Below are positions 1 through 5,396 of a stretch of DNA of 6,679 nt, piece after piece. The DNA lies in assembly GCA_023132995.1 (NCBI GenBank), contig JAGLXI010000258.1, positions 1 through 6,679 on the forward strand, written 5' to 3'. The DNA is from Candidatus Zixiibacteriota bacterium (GTDB lineage: Bacteria; Zixibacteria; MSB-5A5; GN15; FEB-12). The first letter of the stretch is position 1. Each line of letters starts with the position of its first letter. The notes beneath the pieces are model-generated. The model had not been told where the DNA came from. It made no database searches and worked only from the letters and a program-made list of their open reading frames with translations. The position numbers and the translations under genes were made by a program.

Positions 1-495
1 GGGCCGGTCTCGGCGGAAGTACTCTCCACTGATCATGACAGCATGATCAGCGAGGCTGAGAACCTGGCGGAGATCGCCGACAACATCGTCGTCAAGATAC
101 CGACCATTCTGGAAGGACTCAAGGCGATCCGGGCACTTACGGAGCGTGGTATCAAAACCAATGCCACGCTTGTGTTCTCTCCGGCTCAAGCTCTTCTCGT
201 GGCCAAGGCGGGAGCCGCCTTCGTTTCGCCTTTCATCGGTCGGCTGGATGACATCTCAAGCGACGGTATGGATCTGGTCGGCAAGATCGTCACCATCTAT
301 GGCAACTATGATTTTCCCACGGAGGTGTTGGTGGCCTCCTCGCGCCACCCGATGCACCTTGTCGAGGCGGCCATGATGGGGGCGGATATCATCACCATGC
401 CCTACAAAGTAATCACCAGGCTCATTGAACATCCGCTGACCGACATCGGTCTGAAGAAGTTTCTCGCGGACTTCAAGGAAGCTAAGAACGGCTGA
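1..495 (+). CDS. Transaldolase, TalC/fructose-6-phosphate aldolase family (5' partial)
   Basis: The frame is open from base 1, so the start lies left of the window. The visible 164 residues are about three quarters of a family member of roughly 215-220 residues. The first visible residues, GPVSAEV, are a family motif. The Schiff-base lysine is K32 of the visible part, in VVKIP (bases 94-96), followed by the conserved EGLKAI. Later landmarks are the SPAQALL stretch near 60-66 and VSPFIGRLDD near 75-84. The family are cytoplasmic class I aldolases with a TIM-barrel fold that move or release a dihydroxyacetone unit, linking glycolysis and the pentose phosphate pathway. Phe78 in SPF occupies the position that is Tyr in E. 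coli FSA and Phe in true transaldolases, so transaldolase activity is more likely than F6P aldolase activity (inference). The ATG at 43 is internal to the conserved domain and is not the true start. The TGA stop shares one base with the purB start. Confidence 0.93.
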   Translation, partial: GPVSAEVLSTDHDSMISEAENLAEIADNIVVKIPTILEGLKAIRALTERGIKTNATLVFSPAQALLVAKAGAAFVSPFIGRLDDISSDGMDLVGKIVTIYGNYDFPTEVLVASSRHPMHLVEAAMMGADIITMPYKVITRLIEHPLTDIGLKKFLADFKEAKNG

Positions 496-1790
496 TGATC
501 GCCAGGTATACATTGCCGGAGATGGGGGAGCTCTGGACCGATGAGAACAAATACCGAACCTGGCTTAAGGTCGAAATCGAAGCCGCGCGGGCGATGGCAA
601 GACACAAGATAATCCCCCCTGCCGCCGCGAGAGCTATCGAGCGTAAGGCGGATTTCGATATCAATCGCATTGACGAAATCGAACAAGAGGTTAACCACGA
701 CGTCATAGCCTTTCTGACTTCGGTCTCCGAGTTCGTTGGCGAAGAGGCTAAGTATCTGCATTTCGGCATGACGTCTTCGGATATGCTTGATACGGCGCTG
801 TCACTGAATATCAAACAAGCCTCGGCGATTATCGACAGGAAAACGGCGGTCGCTCTCAGGCGGATCAAGGCCCTGGCTCTCAAACACCGAATGACCCCCT
901 GCATGGGACGCACCCACGGCGTACTGGCCGAACCAATGACGCTGGGACTCAAATTCGCGGTATGGTATACGGAGCTGTCGCGTCGCAGGGAGCAGTTCCG
1001 GGCCGCAACAGAGACCGTGGCCGTGGGCAAGTTCTCCGGTGCCGTGGGCAACTTCGCCAATCTTGACCCGAGTATTGAAGCGGCGGTATGCAAGCGGCTG
1101 AAACTGCGGCCCGCCGAGGTTTCAACTCAGGTTATCCAGAGGGACCGGCACGCCGAGTACCTGACATCGCTGGCGCTGATGGCCTCGTCGCTGGAGAAAT
1201 TCGCCACCGAGATCCGCAGCCTGCAACGGACCGAAATCGGCGAGATGGCTGAGGGGTTCACCCGGGGCCAGAAAGGGTCCTCGGCCATGCCGCACAAAAA
1301 GAACCCGATCACGGCTGAGCGAATAACGGGGCTGGCCCGACTGATGCGGGGTTACGCACTGTCCGCGATGGAAAACATCGCCCTGTGGGGGGAGCGTGAT
1401 ATCGCCCATTCCTCGGTGGAGAGGGTCATCATTCCGGACGCCACTATTATCATCGACTATGTCCTTCAGAAGTTCATCGAGCTCCTGGAGGGACTGGTGA
1501 TAAACGAGAAGCGGATGATGGAGAACGTCTTCTATCGCGGGGGAGTCGTGTTCTCGCAAAGACTGTTACTCAAGTTGACCGGCCCGGCGGGTTCCCGCGA
1601 CACAGCCTACCGGATGGTGCAGCACAACGCGCTGGCCGCGACCGAAGGGAAGGGCGCATTCCACGAGTTGGTAAAGCGTGACGGCGAGATCCGAAAGTAC
1701 TTAAGCGAGCCGGAGATCGATGGTTGCTTCGACTTAGCTTACTACACCAAGAATGTCGACAGCGTATTCAGAAGGGTGTTTGGGAAATGA
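495..1790 (+). CDS. purB: Adenylosuccinate lyase
   Basis: This enzyme catalyses two fumarate-releasing steps of purine synthesis in the cytoplasm: SAICAR to AICAR, and adenylosuccinate to AMP. The product is 431 residues, the same length as I recall for Bacillus subtilis PurB, and it aligns with it end to end from memory. The fumarase/aspartase superfamily signature GSSAMPHKKNP is at 261-271, with the flexible-loop catalytic serine at 262/263 and Lys268. Other landmarks are His68 in NHDV, His89 in LHFG, TSSD at 93-96, RTHG at 139-142 (catalytic His141) and Glu275. No key residue is missing. The ATG at 495 overlaps the upstream TGA by one base. An AAGGAAG stretch lies about a dozen bases before it, and the N-terminus MIARYTLPEM matches the usual start of the family. 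The stop overlaps the psd start as ATGA. The purine role is shared with purS and purQ downstream, although two lipid genes lie between. Confidence 0.98.
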   Translation: MIARYTLPEMGELWTDENKYRTWLKVEIEAARAMARHKIIPPAAARAIERKADFDINRIDEIEQEVNHDVIAFLTSVSEFVGEEAKYLHFGMTSSDMLDTALSLNIKQASAIIDRKTAVALRRIKALALKHRMTPCMGRTHGVLAEPMTLGLKFAVWYTELSRRREQFRAATETVAVGKFSGAVGNFANLDPSIEAAVCKRLKLRPAEVSTQVIQRDRHAEYLTSLALMASSLEKFATEIRSLQRTEIGEMAEGFTRGQKGSSAMPHKKNPITAERITGLARLMRGYALSAMENIALWGERDIAHSSVERVIIPDATIIIDYVLQKFIELLEGLVINEKRMMENVFYRGGVVFSQRLLLKLTGPAGSRDTAYRMVQHNALAATEGKGAFHELVKRDGEIRKYLSEPEIDGCFDLAYYTKNVDSVFRRVFGK

Positions 1791-2491
1791 TTACTCGCGA
1801 TGGACTGACACTGATCCTGGTCGGCTTCTGTGTGACCGCCGTGTTGCTGATGGTGGCCGTCAGGTGGGACAGCATGCTGTTTGCGGCTCTGGCGGGGTTG
1901 TTCGCGCTTCTCTCCGTTTGGACTGTTTTCTTCTTTCGTGACCCCGAGCGGAGTTTTCCGCCCCAGGAGGGGATTCTCACGGCTCCCGCTGACGGCAGGA
2001 TATTAGGGGTAGAAAAGATCGCTCATGACGATTACGTGGGCGGAGAAGCTCTGCGGATTTCCATCTTTCTTTCTGTGCTTGATGTCCACATCAACCGCAT
2101 CCCGGCCGACGGGGTGGTCGATTTCGTAAGATACCAGCCGGGAAAGTTCTTTGTGGCATACTGCGACAAGGCTTCCCAGTTCAATGAACATACTGATATA
2201 GGGATTATCACTTCATCCGGTTACAGGATACTCGTAAAGCAGATAGCCGGAACCATCGCGCGGCGGATAATCTGCCGCCTGAACGCCGGTGACACTGTAA
2301 CGGCCGGGGAGCGGTTCGGCATGATTCGCTTTGGCTCGCGGACTGAGCTTGTCGTCCCATCCGGCTCGCGGCTGCGCGTCAAGAAGGGCGACCGCGTCAA
2401 GGGAAGCCAGACGATCTTGGGTTTTCTCCCGGAGCCTCCGGTCGCTGCCGACAGAGCAGAGAAGACGACGGAGGAGAATGTCGAACTATAG
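1787..2491 (+). CDS. psd: Phosphatidylserine decarboxylase proenzyme (short type)
   Basis: This pyruvoyl-dependent enzyme decarboxylates phosphatidylserine to phosphatidylethanolamine at the inner face of the cytoplasmic membrane. The product is 234 residues, the length class of short PSD-A-type enzymes. Two hydrophobic stretches at about 7-25 and 30-50 suggest membrane attachment. Next come TAPADGR (65-71, Asp69) and DVHINRIP (99-106, His101). RFGSRTEL (181-188) holds the self-cleavage site between Gly183 and Ser184. Asp69, His101 and Ser184 fit the known Asp-His-Ser processing triad. Cleavage would give a large beta chain and an approximately 50-residue alpha chain with an N-terminal pyruvoyl group. 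An in-frame start at 1724 exists but lies inside purB. The ATG at 1787 is chosen because it gives the common 4-base ATGA coupling, follows a GAAGGG at 1771-1776, and starts just before the first hydrophobic segment. The next gene, pssA, makes its substrate. Confidence 0.95.
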   Translation: MITRDGLTLILVGFCVTAVLLMVAVRWDSMLFAALAGLFALLSVWTVFFFRDPERSFPPQEGILTAPADGRILGVEKIAHDDYVGGEALRISIFLSVLDVHINRIPADGVVDFVRYQPGKFFVAYCDKASQFNEHTDIGIITSSGYRILVKQIAGTIARRIICRLNAGDTVTAGERFGMIRFGSRTELVVPSGSRLRVKKGDRVKGSQTILGFLPEPPVAADRAEKTTEENVEL

Positions 2492-3239
2492 AGGCATTTT
2501 CCCGGGAACCTTCACCATGGGCAACGTGGTCTGCGGTTTCCTGGCTATTCTTTCGGCGTTCGAAGGTAATGTCACGACCGCCTGCTGGCTGGTTATCCTG
2601 GCCGCCTTTCTTGATGCCCTGGACGGCAAGATCGCCCGCCTCAGCGGTGGCGCCTCGCGCTTTGGCGTGGAACTGGATTCGCTGGCCGATTTCCTCTCGT
2701 TCGGCGTGGCGCCGGCGGTTATTGTATATTCCATCAAGCTTAGCGCGCTGGGTAAGTGGGGCTGGCTGATTTCCGTCGTGTACATAATGGCGGCCTCGTA
2801 CCGGTTGGCACGTTTCAATCTGCTGGCGGACACGGAAGAGAAGAAGGACTTCGTGGGATTGCCCGTTCCAGTGGCTGCGGTGGTACTGGTGTCGTTCATC
2901 ATTTTCTCTTACGAGTTCTGGGGAGAGTTGCGGTACGGCCAGTTGCTGGTGTCGATGATTATCCTGTTTGCTTTCCTGATGGTCTCGCAAGTCCGGTATG
3001 ACACCCTGCCCGAGCGCTTTGATACCACTGAGCGCCGAATCAAGCTGGGTGTTCTGCTGCTGGCCGGGGCGGCTATCATATTCAGACCGAGACTGTTGTT
3101 GTTTCCATTCAGTGCCTCCTATATATTGTTCGGGATTGTAAGGGAGTTCTACCGGTTGTTCCACAGGAGTGTCGGCCGGGTGACCGGTCGCCCTTATCGA
3201 AGACGGAGAAACGATAGGAAATCGGATCATGGACAGTAA
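2478..3239 (+). CDS. pssA: CDP-diacylglycerol--serine O-phosphatidyltransferase (type II)
   Basis: This integral membrane enzyme joins CDP-diacylglycerol and serine to form phosphatidylserine, releasing CMP. The product is 253 residues with the complete CDP-alcohol phosphotransferase motif D-x2-D-G-x2-A-R-x8-G-x3-D-x3-D at residues 46-71 (D46, D49, G50, A53, R54, G63, D67, D71). Several hydrophobic segments follow (about 74-90, 95-108, 129-145, 155-170, 188-202). The N-terminal FPGTFTMGNVVCGFLAI is typical of bacterial PssA of the Bacillus/archaeal type, not the E. coli phospholipase D-like type. The last 20 residues are strongly basic. The reading frame extends upstream to 2331, but that extension is Arg/Ser-rich shadow of psd. 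The ATG at 2478 follows a strong GGAGG at 2470-2474, with an unusually short gap of three bases. The gene overlaps psd by 14 bases and purS by 11 bases. PssA and Psd are consecutive steps, so the pair forms a phosphatidylethanolamine cassette. Confidence 0.96.
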   Translation: MSNYRGIFPGTFTMGNVVCGFLAILSAFEGNVTTACWLVILAAFLDALDGKIARLSGGASRFGVELDSLADFLSFGVAPAVIVYSIKLSALGKWGWLISVVYIMAASYRLARFNLLADTEEKKDFVGLPVPVAAVVLVSFIIFSYEFWGELRYGQLLVSMIILFAFLMVSQVRYDTLPERFDTTERRIKLGVLLLAGAAIIFRPRLLLFPFSASYILFGIVREFYRLFHRSVGRVTGRPYRRRRNDRKSDHGQ

Positions 3240-3480
3240 CGAAAAGGCGGTTGTATACGTAAGGTTGAAAGAGGGCGTCCTGGATCCACAGGGACTGACG
3301 ATCCACAAGGCGCTGCTCCAGATGGGCTACTCGGACTTCCTGTCGGTGCGGTCGGGCCGTTTCTTCGAGTTGGAGATCAATTCCGAGTGTGCCGACATTG
3401 ACAGGAAAATCGGCGAGGTCTGTTCCAGGCTTCTGTCCAACCCTGTCATCGAGGAGTTCACGGTGGAGAGAATCCGATGA
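3229..3480 (+). CDS. purS: Phosphoribosylformylglycinamidine synthase subunit PurS
   Basis: PurS is the small non-catalytic subunit of the three-part FGAM synthase (PurL-PurQ-PurS). It bridges the glutaminase PurQ and the synthetase PurL in the cytoplasm. The product is 83 residues, normal for the family. It shows the typical VRLKEGVLDPQG near 11-22, the ALLQMGY helix near 28-34, the strand RFFELEI at 44-50, and the C-terminal SNPVIEEFTVE at 70-80. The ATG at 3229 follows AGGAA at 3216-3220 with eight bases between. The start lies 11 bases inside pssA and the stop overlaps the purQ start as ATGA, so it should be translationally coupled on both sides. Its adjacency to purQ strengthens the call for such a short protein. 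Confidence 0.95.
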   Translation: MDSNEKAVVYVRLKEGVLDPQGLTIHKALLQMGYSDFLSVRSGRFFELEINSECADIDRKIGEVCSRLLSNPVIEEFTVERIR

Positions 3481-4190
3481 AAGTGGGTGTGGTGACATTC
3501 CCCGGTTCCAACTGCGACTACGATGCCTATGCCGCCGTGAAGAGCGTTCTGAAGGAGGACGTGGAGTTCCTCTGGCACAAATCCACCGATCTGTGTGGAA
3601 GCGACATGGTGATACTCCCAGGCGGATTTTCCTACGGGGACTATCTGCGGGCTGGAGCCATCGCGCGGTTTTCACCGCTGATGGAGGAGATCGTCCGGTT
3701 TGCGCACTCCGGGGGGATGGTCATGGGGGTATGCAACGGGTTCCAGGTCCTGACCGAGTGCGGGCTTCTGCCCGGTGCCCTGATGCGTAACAGTCACCTG
3801 CGCTTTTGTTGCAAATATGTCTACCTGAGGGTCGAAAACAACGGCTCCCGGTTCACCGGCGCCTGCCGCCCCGGTGAGATTCTCAGGATTCCCATAGCTC
3901 ATGGCGAGGGCAATTATTACTACTTCGAGGACGACATCAGGCGTCTGGAGGACAACGGCCAGGTGGTGTTTCGTTACGTTGACCGTGACGGCAGGGTTAA
4001 CGATGAAGCCAACCCCAACGGATCGGCAAACAATATCGCCGGGATTATCAACCGGGAGGGAAACGTGCTGGGCATGATGCCGCATCCGGAGCGAGCGGTC
4101 GAGGACCTGCTGGGTTCGGCCGATGGTCTCAGAGTTTTTGAATCCGTACGGACGGCCTGTTCGGCGATAGCCGAGGCGGGTGGCAATTGA
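3477..4190 (+). CDS. purQ: Phosphoribosylformylglycinamidine synthase, glutaminase subunit PurQ
   Basis: PurQ is a class I glutamine amidotransferase. It hydrolyses glutamine and channels ammonia to PurL to convert FGAR to FGAM in purine synthesis. The product is 237 residues, slightly above the usual approximately 220-230. It opens with KVGVVTFPGSNCDYD and carries PGGFSYGDYLRAGAIA (48-63). The nucleophile is Cys86 in GVCNGFQ. LRIPIAHGEGNYY spans 136-148, and MPHPERA gives the His203 and Glu205 of the triad. NPNGSANNIAGI at 179-190 is also a PurQ hallmark. Nothing essential is missing. The ATG at 3477 has GGAGAG at 3465-3470, six bases upstream, and overlaps the purS stop by four bases. No purL follows within the window, so the synthetase subunit must be encoded elsewhere. 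The stop overlaps the TTG start of the next gene. Confidence 0.97.
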   Translation: MKVGVVTFPGSNCDYDAYAAVKSVLKEDVEFLWHKSTDLCGSDMVILPGGFSYGDYLRAGAIARFSPLMEEIVRFAHSGGMVMGVCNGFQVLTECGLLPGALMRNSHLRFCCKYVYLRVENNGSRFTGACRPGEILRIPIAHGEGNYYYFEDDIRRLEDNGQVVFRYVDRDGRVNDEANPNGSANNIAGIINREGNVLGMMPHPERAVEDLLGSADGLRVFESVRTACSAIAEAGGN

Positions 4191-4453
4191 AGGCCCGTGA
4201 AGTCACATTTATCGTGGTTGCCCTGATCTTGGGGGCGACGATCGGCGGGTTGATCGGAGATATTATTGCCACCTTTCTGCCGTCGGGCGCAGCCAAGATC
4301 GTCCTGAACAAGTCAATCGAGATCGGCCTTGATACTATCAGGGTTGATTTCTACGCGATATCTTTTACCTTCGGACTGAGCTTGAAAATAAACTTCATGT
4401 CCGTATTGGTGGTATTGTTAGTGATAGTCTACTTCAGATGGTGGTATCTGTAA
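4187..4453 (+). CDS. DUF4321 family small membrane protein
   Basis: This 88-residue protein has unknown function. It resembles the DUF4321 family as I remember it: a Gly-rich first membrane segment with LGATIGGLIGD (15-25), a short polar middle, the conserved ISFTFGLSLKIN (58-69), and a second hydrophobic segment at about 70-83 ending in an aromatic/basic RWWYL tail. Two membrane helices are predicted by eye. The start is a TTG at 4187 that overlaps the purQ stop as TTGA. No ATG or GTG in frame would keep the first helix, since the next Met is residue 71. A GAGG at 4173-4176 lies ten bases upstream. The rare start codon may lower its expression relative to purQ. It precedes tatA by 27 bases, which suggests an envelope role, but no function can be assigned. 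Confidence 0.85.
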   Translation: MKAREVTFIVVALILGATIGGLIGDIIATFLPSGAAKIVLNKSIEIGLDTIRVDFYAISFTFGLSLKINFMSVLVVLLVIVYFRWWYL

Positions 4454-4480
4454 GCGGACCGGCTGGTCCAGAGGTGTTGC

Positions 4481-4705
4481 ATGTTTGGCATGGGCCCATG
4501 GGAGTTGCTGCTGGTTTTCCTGGCGGTGCTCCTGCTGTTCGGAGCGAAGCGGCTGCCCGAAATCGCATCGGGATTGGGCAAGGGAATCAAGGAGTTCAAG
4601 AAGGCGGTGAAGGATACCTCTCAGGAGTTGAAGGGAACTCTTGACGAGGAACCCGAGAGTAAACCGCCGTCAAAGCCCGATGAGAAAAACGACGCCGGCA
4701 AGTAA
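4481..4705 (+). CDS. tatA: Twin-arginine translocase subunit TatA/TatE
   Basis: TatA oligomers form the transport path of the Sec-independent system, which exports folded proteins with twin-arginine signals across the cytoplasmic membrane. The product is 74 residues, within the usual range. It shows the family layout: a short N-terminal hydrophobic helix (about 7-20) with acidic Glu8 near its start, the FG hinge (Phe20-Gly21), then the amphipathic helix with LPEIASGLGKGIKEFKKAV (25-43, including L25-P26-E27, G31, G33 and F39), and a charged, Pro/Lys/Glu-rich soluble tail. LPE and the short length fit TatA better than TatB, but the two cannot be fully separated by sequence alone. The ATG at 4481 follows GAGGTG at 4471-4476 with four bases between. 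It is co-directional with the upstream operon. No tatC is visible in the window. Confidence 0.95.
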   Translation: MFGMGPWELLLVFLAVLLLFGAKRLPEIASGLGKGIKEFKKAVKDTSQELKGTLDEEPESKPPSKPDEKNDAGK

Positions 4706-4744
4706 GTCCGGCTGAAGTGACAGAAGACTCCGGTGGTGCTAAGG

Positions 4745-5203
4745 ATGAGCGACGGCTTCACAAAGAACGATGCTGAAAAGATCGGCGGTGTCCTCGGTGC
4801 TGAGTCGGTGAGGTTTGAGAAGGATCATTTCCGCCTCAAGTTCGACAACGCTGAGGAAAAGCGCTCCCTGGTATTGCAGGTTTACCCCGAGGTCAGCCTG
4901 GGGAAGACCCGGGGCATGTTGGTTGTCGTGTATACCGGAAACTCCCATCTGCAGCTTCACAACTGCACCGGTTATGTGGTTTCCGACGAGCTTGGCGAGG
5001 TCACGTTTGTCGCTGAAACGCAACGACGCCTGTCCGGCCTGGTTGTCGAGCGTGGGGCCTCATGCTCGCTTTACTCAGGCATAAACCGCGAACTCATCTC
5101 GTCTGATTTCACGCAACTGGGTGTTGAGGTGATGCTCTCCGGCGTGGCCCTGTCCCTGACCGAAGACATTCTCGCCCCCGATGAGGGCGACAGCGAAGGC
5201 TGA
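4745..5203 (+). CDS. Hypothetical soluble protein, 152 residues
   Basis: I do not recognise this protein. The coding case rests on an unbroken frame, coding-like third-position bias, the position 39 bases after tatA on the same strand, and a terminator-like hairpin 14 bases after its stop. It has no signal peptide or membrane segment. The N-terminal third is charged (KNDAEKIGG, FDNAEEKRS). The centre alternates hydrophobic and polar residues in a beta-rich pattern: SLVLQVYPEV at 41-50, GMLVVVYTGN at 57-66, and TGYVVSDELGEVTFVAET at about 75-92. Cys74 and Cys107 are the only cysteines. The last 20 residues are acidic. ATG at 4745 is chosen as the start, with GGTGG at 4732-4736 as a weak ribosome site. 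Two in-frame GTG codons at 4733 and 4736 are alternatives that would add three or four residues. It could be a cytoplasmic regulatory or binding protein, but no function is claimed. Confidence 0.75.
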   Translation: MSDGFTKNDAEKIGGVLGAESVRFEKDHFRLKFDNAEEKRSLVLQVYPEVSLGKTRGMLVVVYTGNSHLQLHNCTGYVVSDELGEVTFVAETQRRLSGLVVERGASCSLYSGINRELISSDFTQLGVEVMLSGVALSLTEDILAPDEGDSEG

Positions 5204-5217
5204 CAAAACTCGCCCGC

Positions 5218-5250
5218 GCCCTGTCCCAGGGCTTCCGTTCCTGTTTGTTC
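5218..5250 (+). terminator. Probable intrinsic terminator of the plus-strand operon
   Basis: A perfect six-base stem, GCCCTG (5218-5223) and CAGGGC (5227-5232), encloses a three-base TCC loop. It is followed directly by a T-rich stretch up to about 5250 (TTCCGTTCCTGTTTGTTCTT). It begins 14 bases after the stop of the 152-residue gene, as expected for the end of the long plus-strand transcript. The T run is interrupted by C and G, so termination may be partial. Confidence 0.65.
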
Positions 5251-5325
5251 TTCATCTGTATTGGTTATTCGGCGTCGTGCCATTCGGCGCTGCCCCCATG
5301 ATGTTCCTATGATTCCAACATGAAT

Positions 5326-5359
5326 AAGAGGCCGTCCGGTATTACCGGGTCGGCCTCTT
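5326..5359 (-). terminator. Long hairpin between convergent genes, likely kinase terminator
   Basis: Outer arms AAGAGGCCG (5326-5334) and CGGCCTCTT (5351-5359) are perfectly complementary. Inside them CCGGT (5336-5340) and ACCGG (5344-5348) pair around an ATT loop, leaving only a one-versus-two base bulge. It lies 37 bases past the kinase stop. Read on the minus strand the right-hand flank is CTCTTATTCAT, a weak T-rich tail; on the plus strand the tail is poorer (CTCTTGACGG). It most likely ends the kinase transcript and could also act as a backup stop for the plus strand. Confidence 0.65.
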
Positions 5360-5396
5360 GACGGGATACGTCGCCTTGTCTCTCAGACCCACTTCT

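Noticed and set aside
482..1093. A 203-residue minus-strand open frame opposite purB
   Set aside because: The Ser/Arg/Ala-rich translation has no recognisable motif and purB is unambiguous on the other strand.
1724..1786. Longer psd reading frame starting at 1724
   Set aside because: The extra 21 residues lie inside purB and do not resemble PSD N-termini. The ATGA-coupled start at 1787 fits better.
2397..3308. A 303-residue open frame on the minus strand opposite pssA
   Set aside because: Its translation is rich in Gln, His, Arg and Pro without any recognisable domain, it lies fully opposite well-supported genes, and such frames are common in GC-rich coding DNA.
4400..4480. Possible internal promoter before tatA
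   Set aside because: A TTGTTA and a TATCTG can be picked out but their spacing is far too long for a sigma-70 type promoter. Nothing else supports a promoter.
4694..4712. Inverted repeat GCCGG/CCGGC around the tatA stop as a possible terminator
   Set aside because: The stem is only five bases with a nine-base loop and no T run follows. The next gene continues on the same strand 39 bases on.
5267..5289. Two copies of ATTCGGCG 15 bases apart in the intergenic region
   Set aside because: Only eight bases match exactly and there is no third copy or dyad. This is compatible with chance and not enough for an operator or repeat call.
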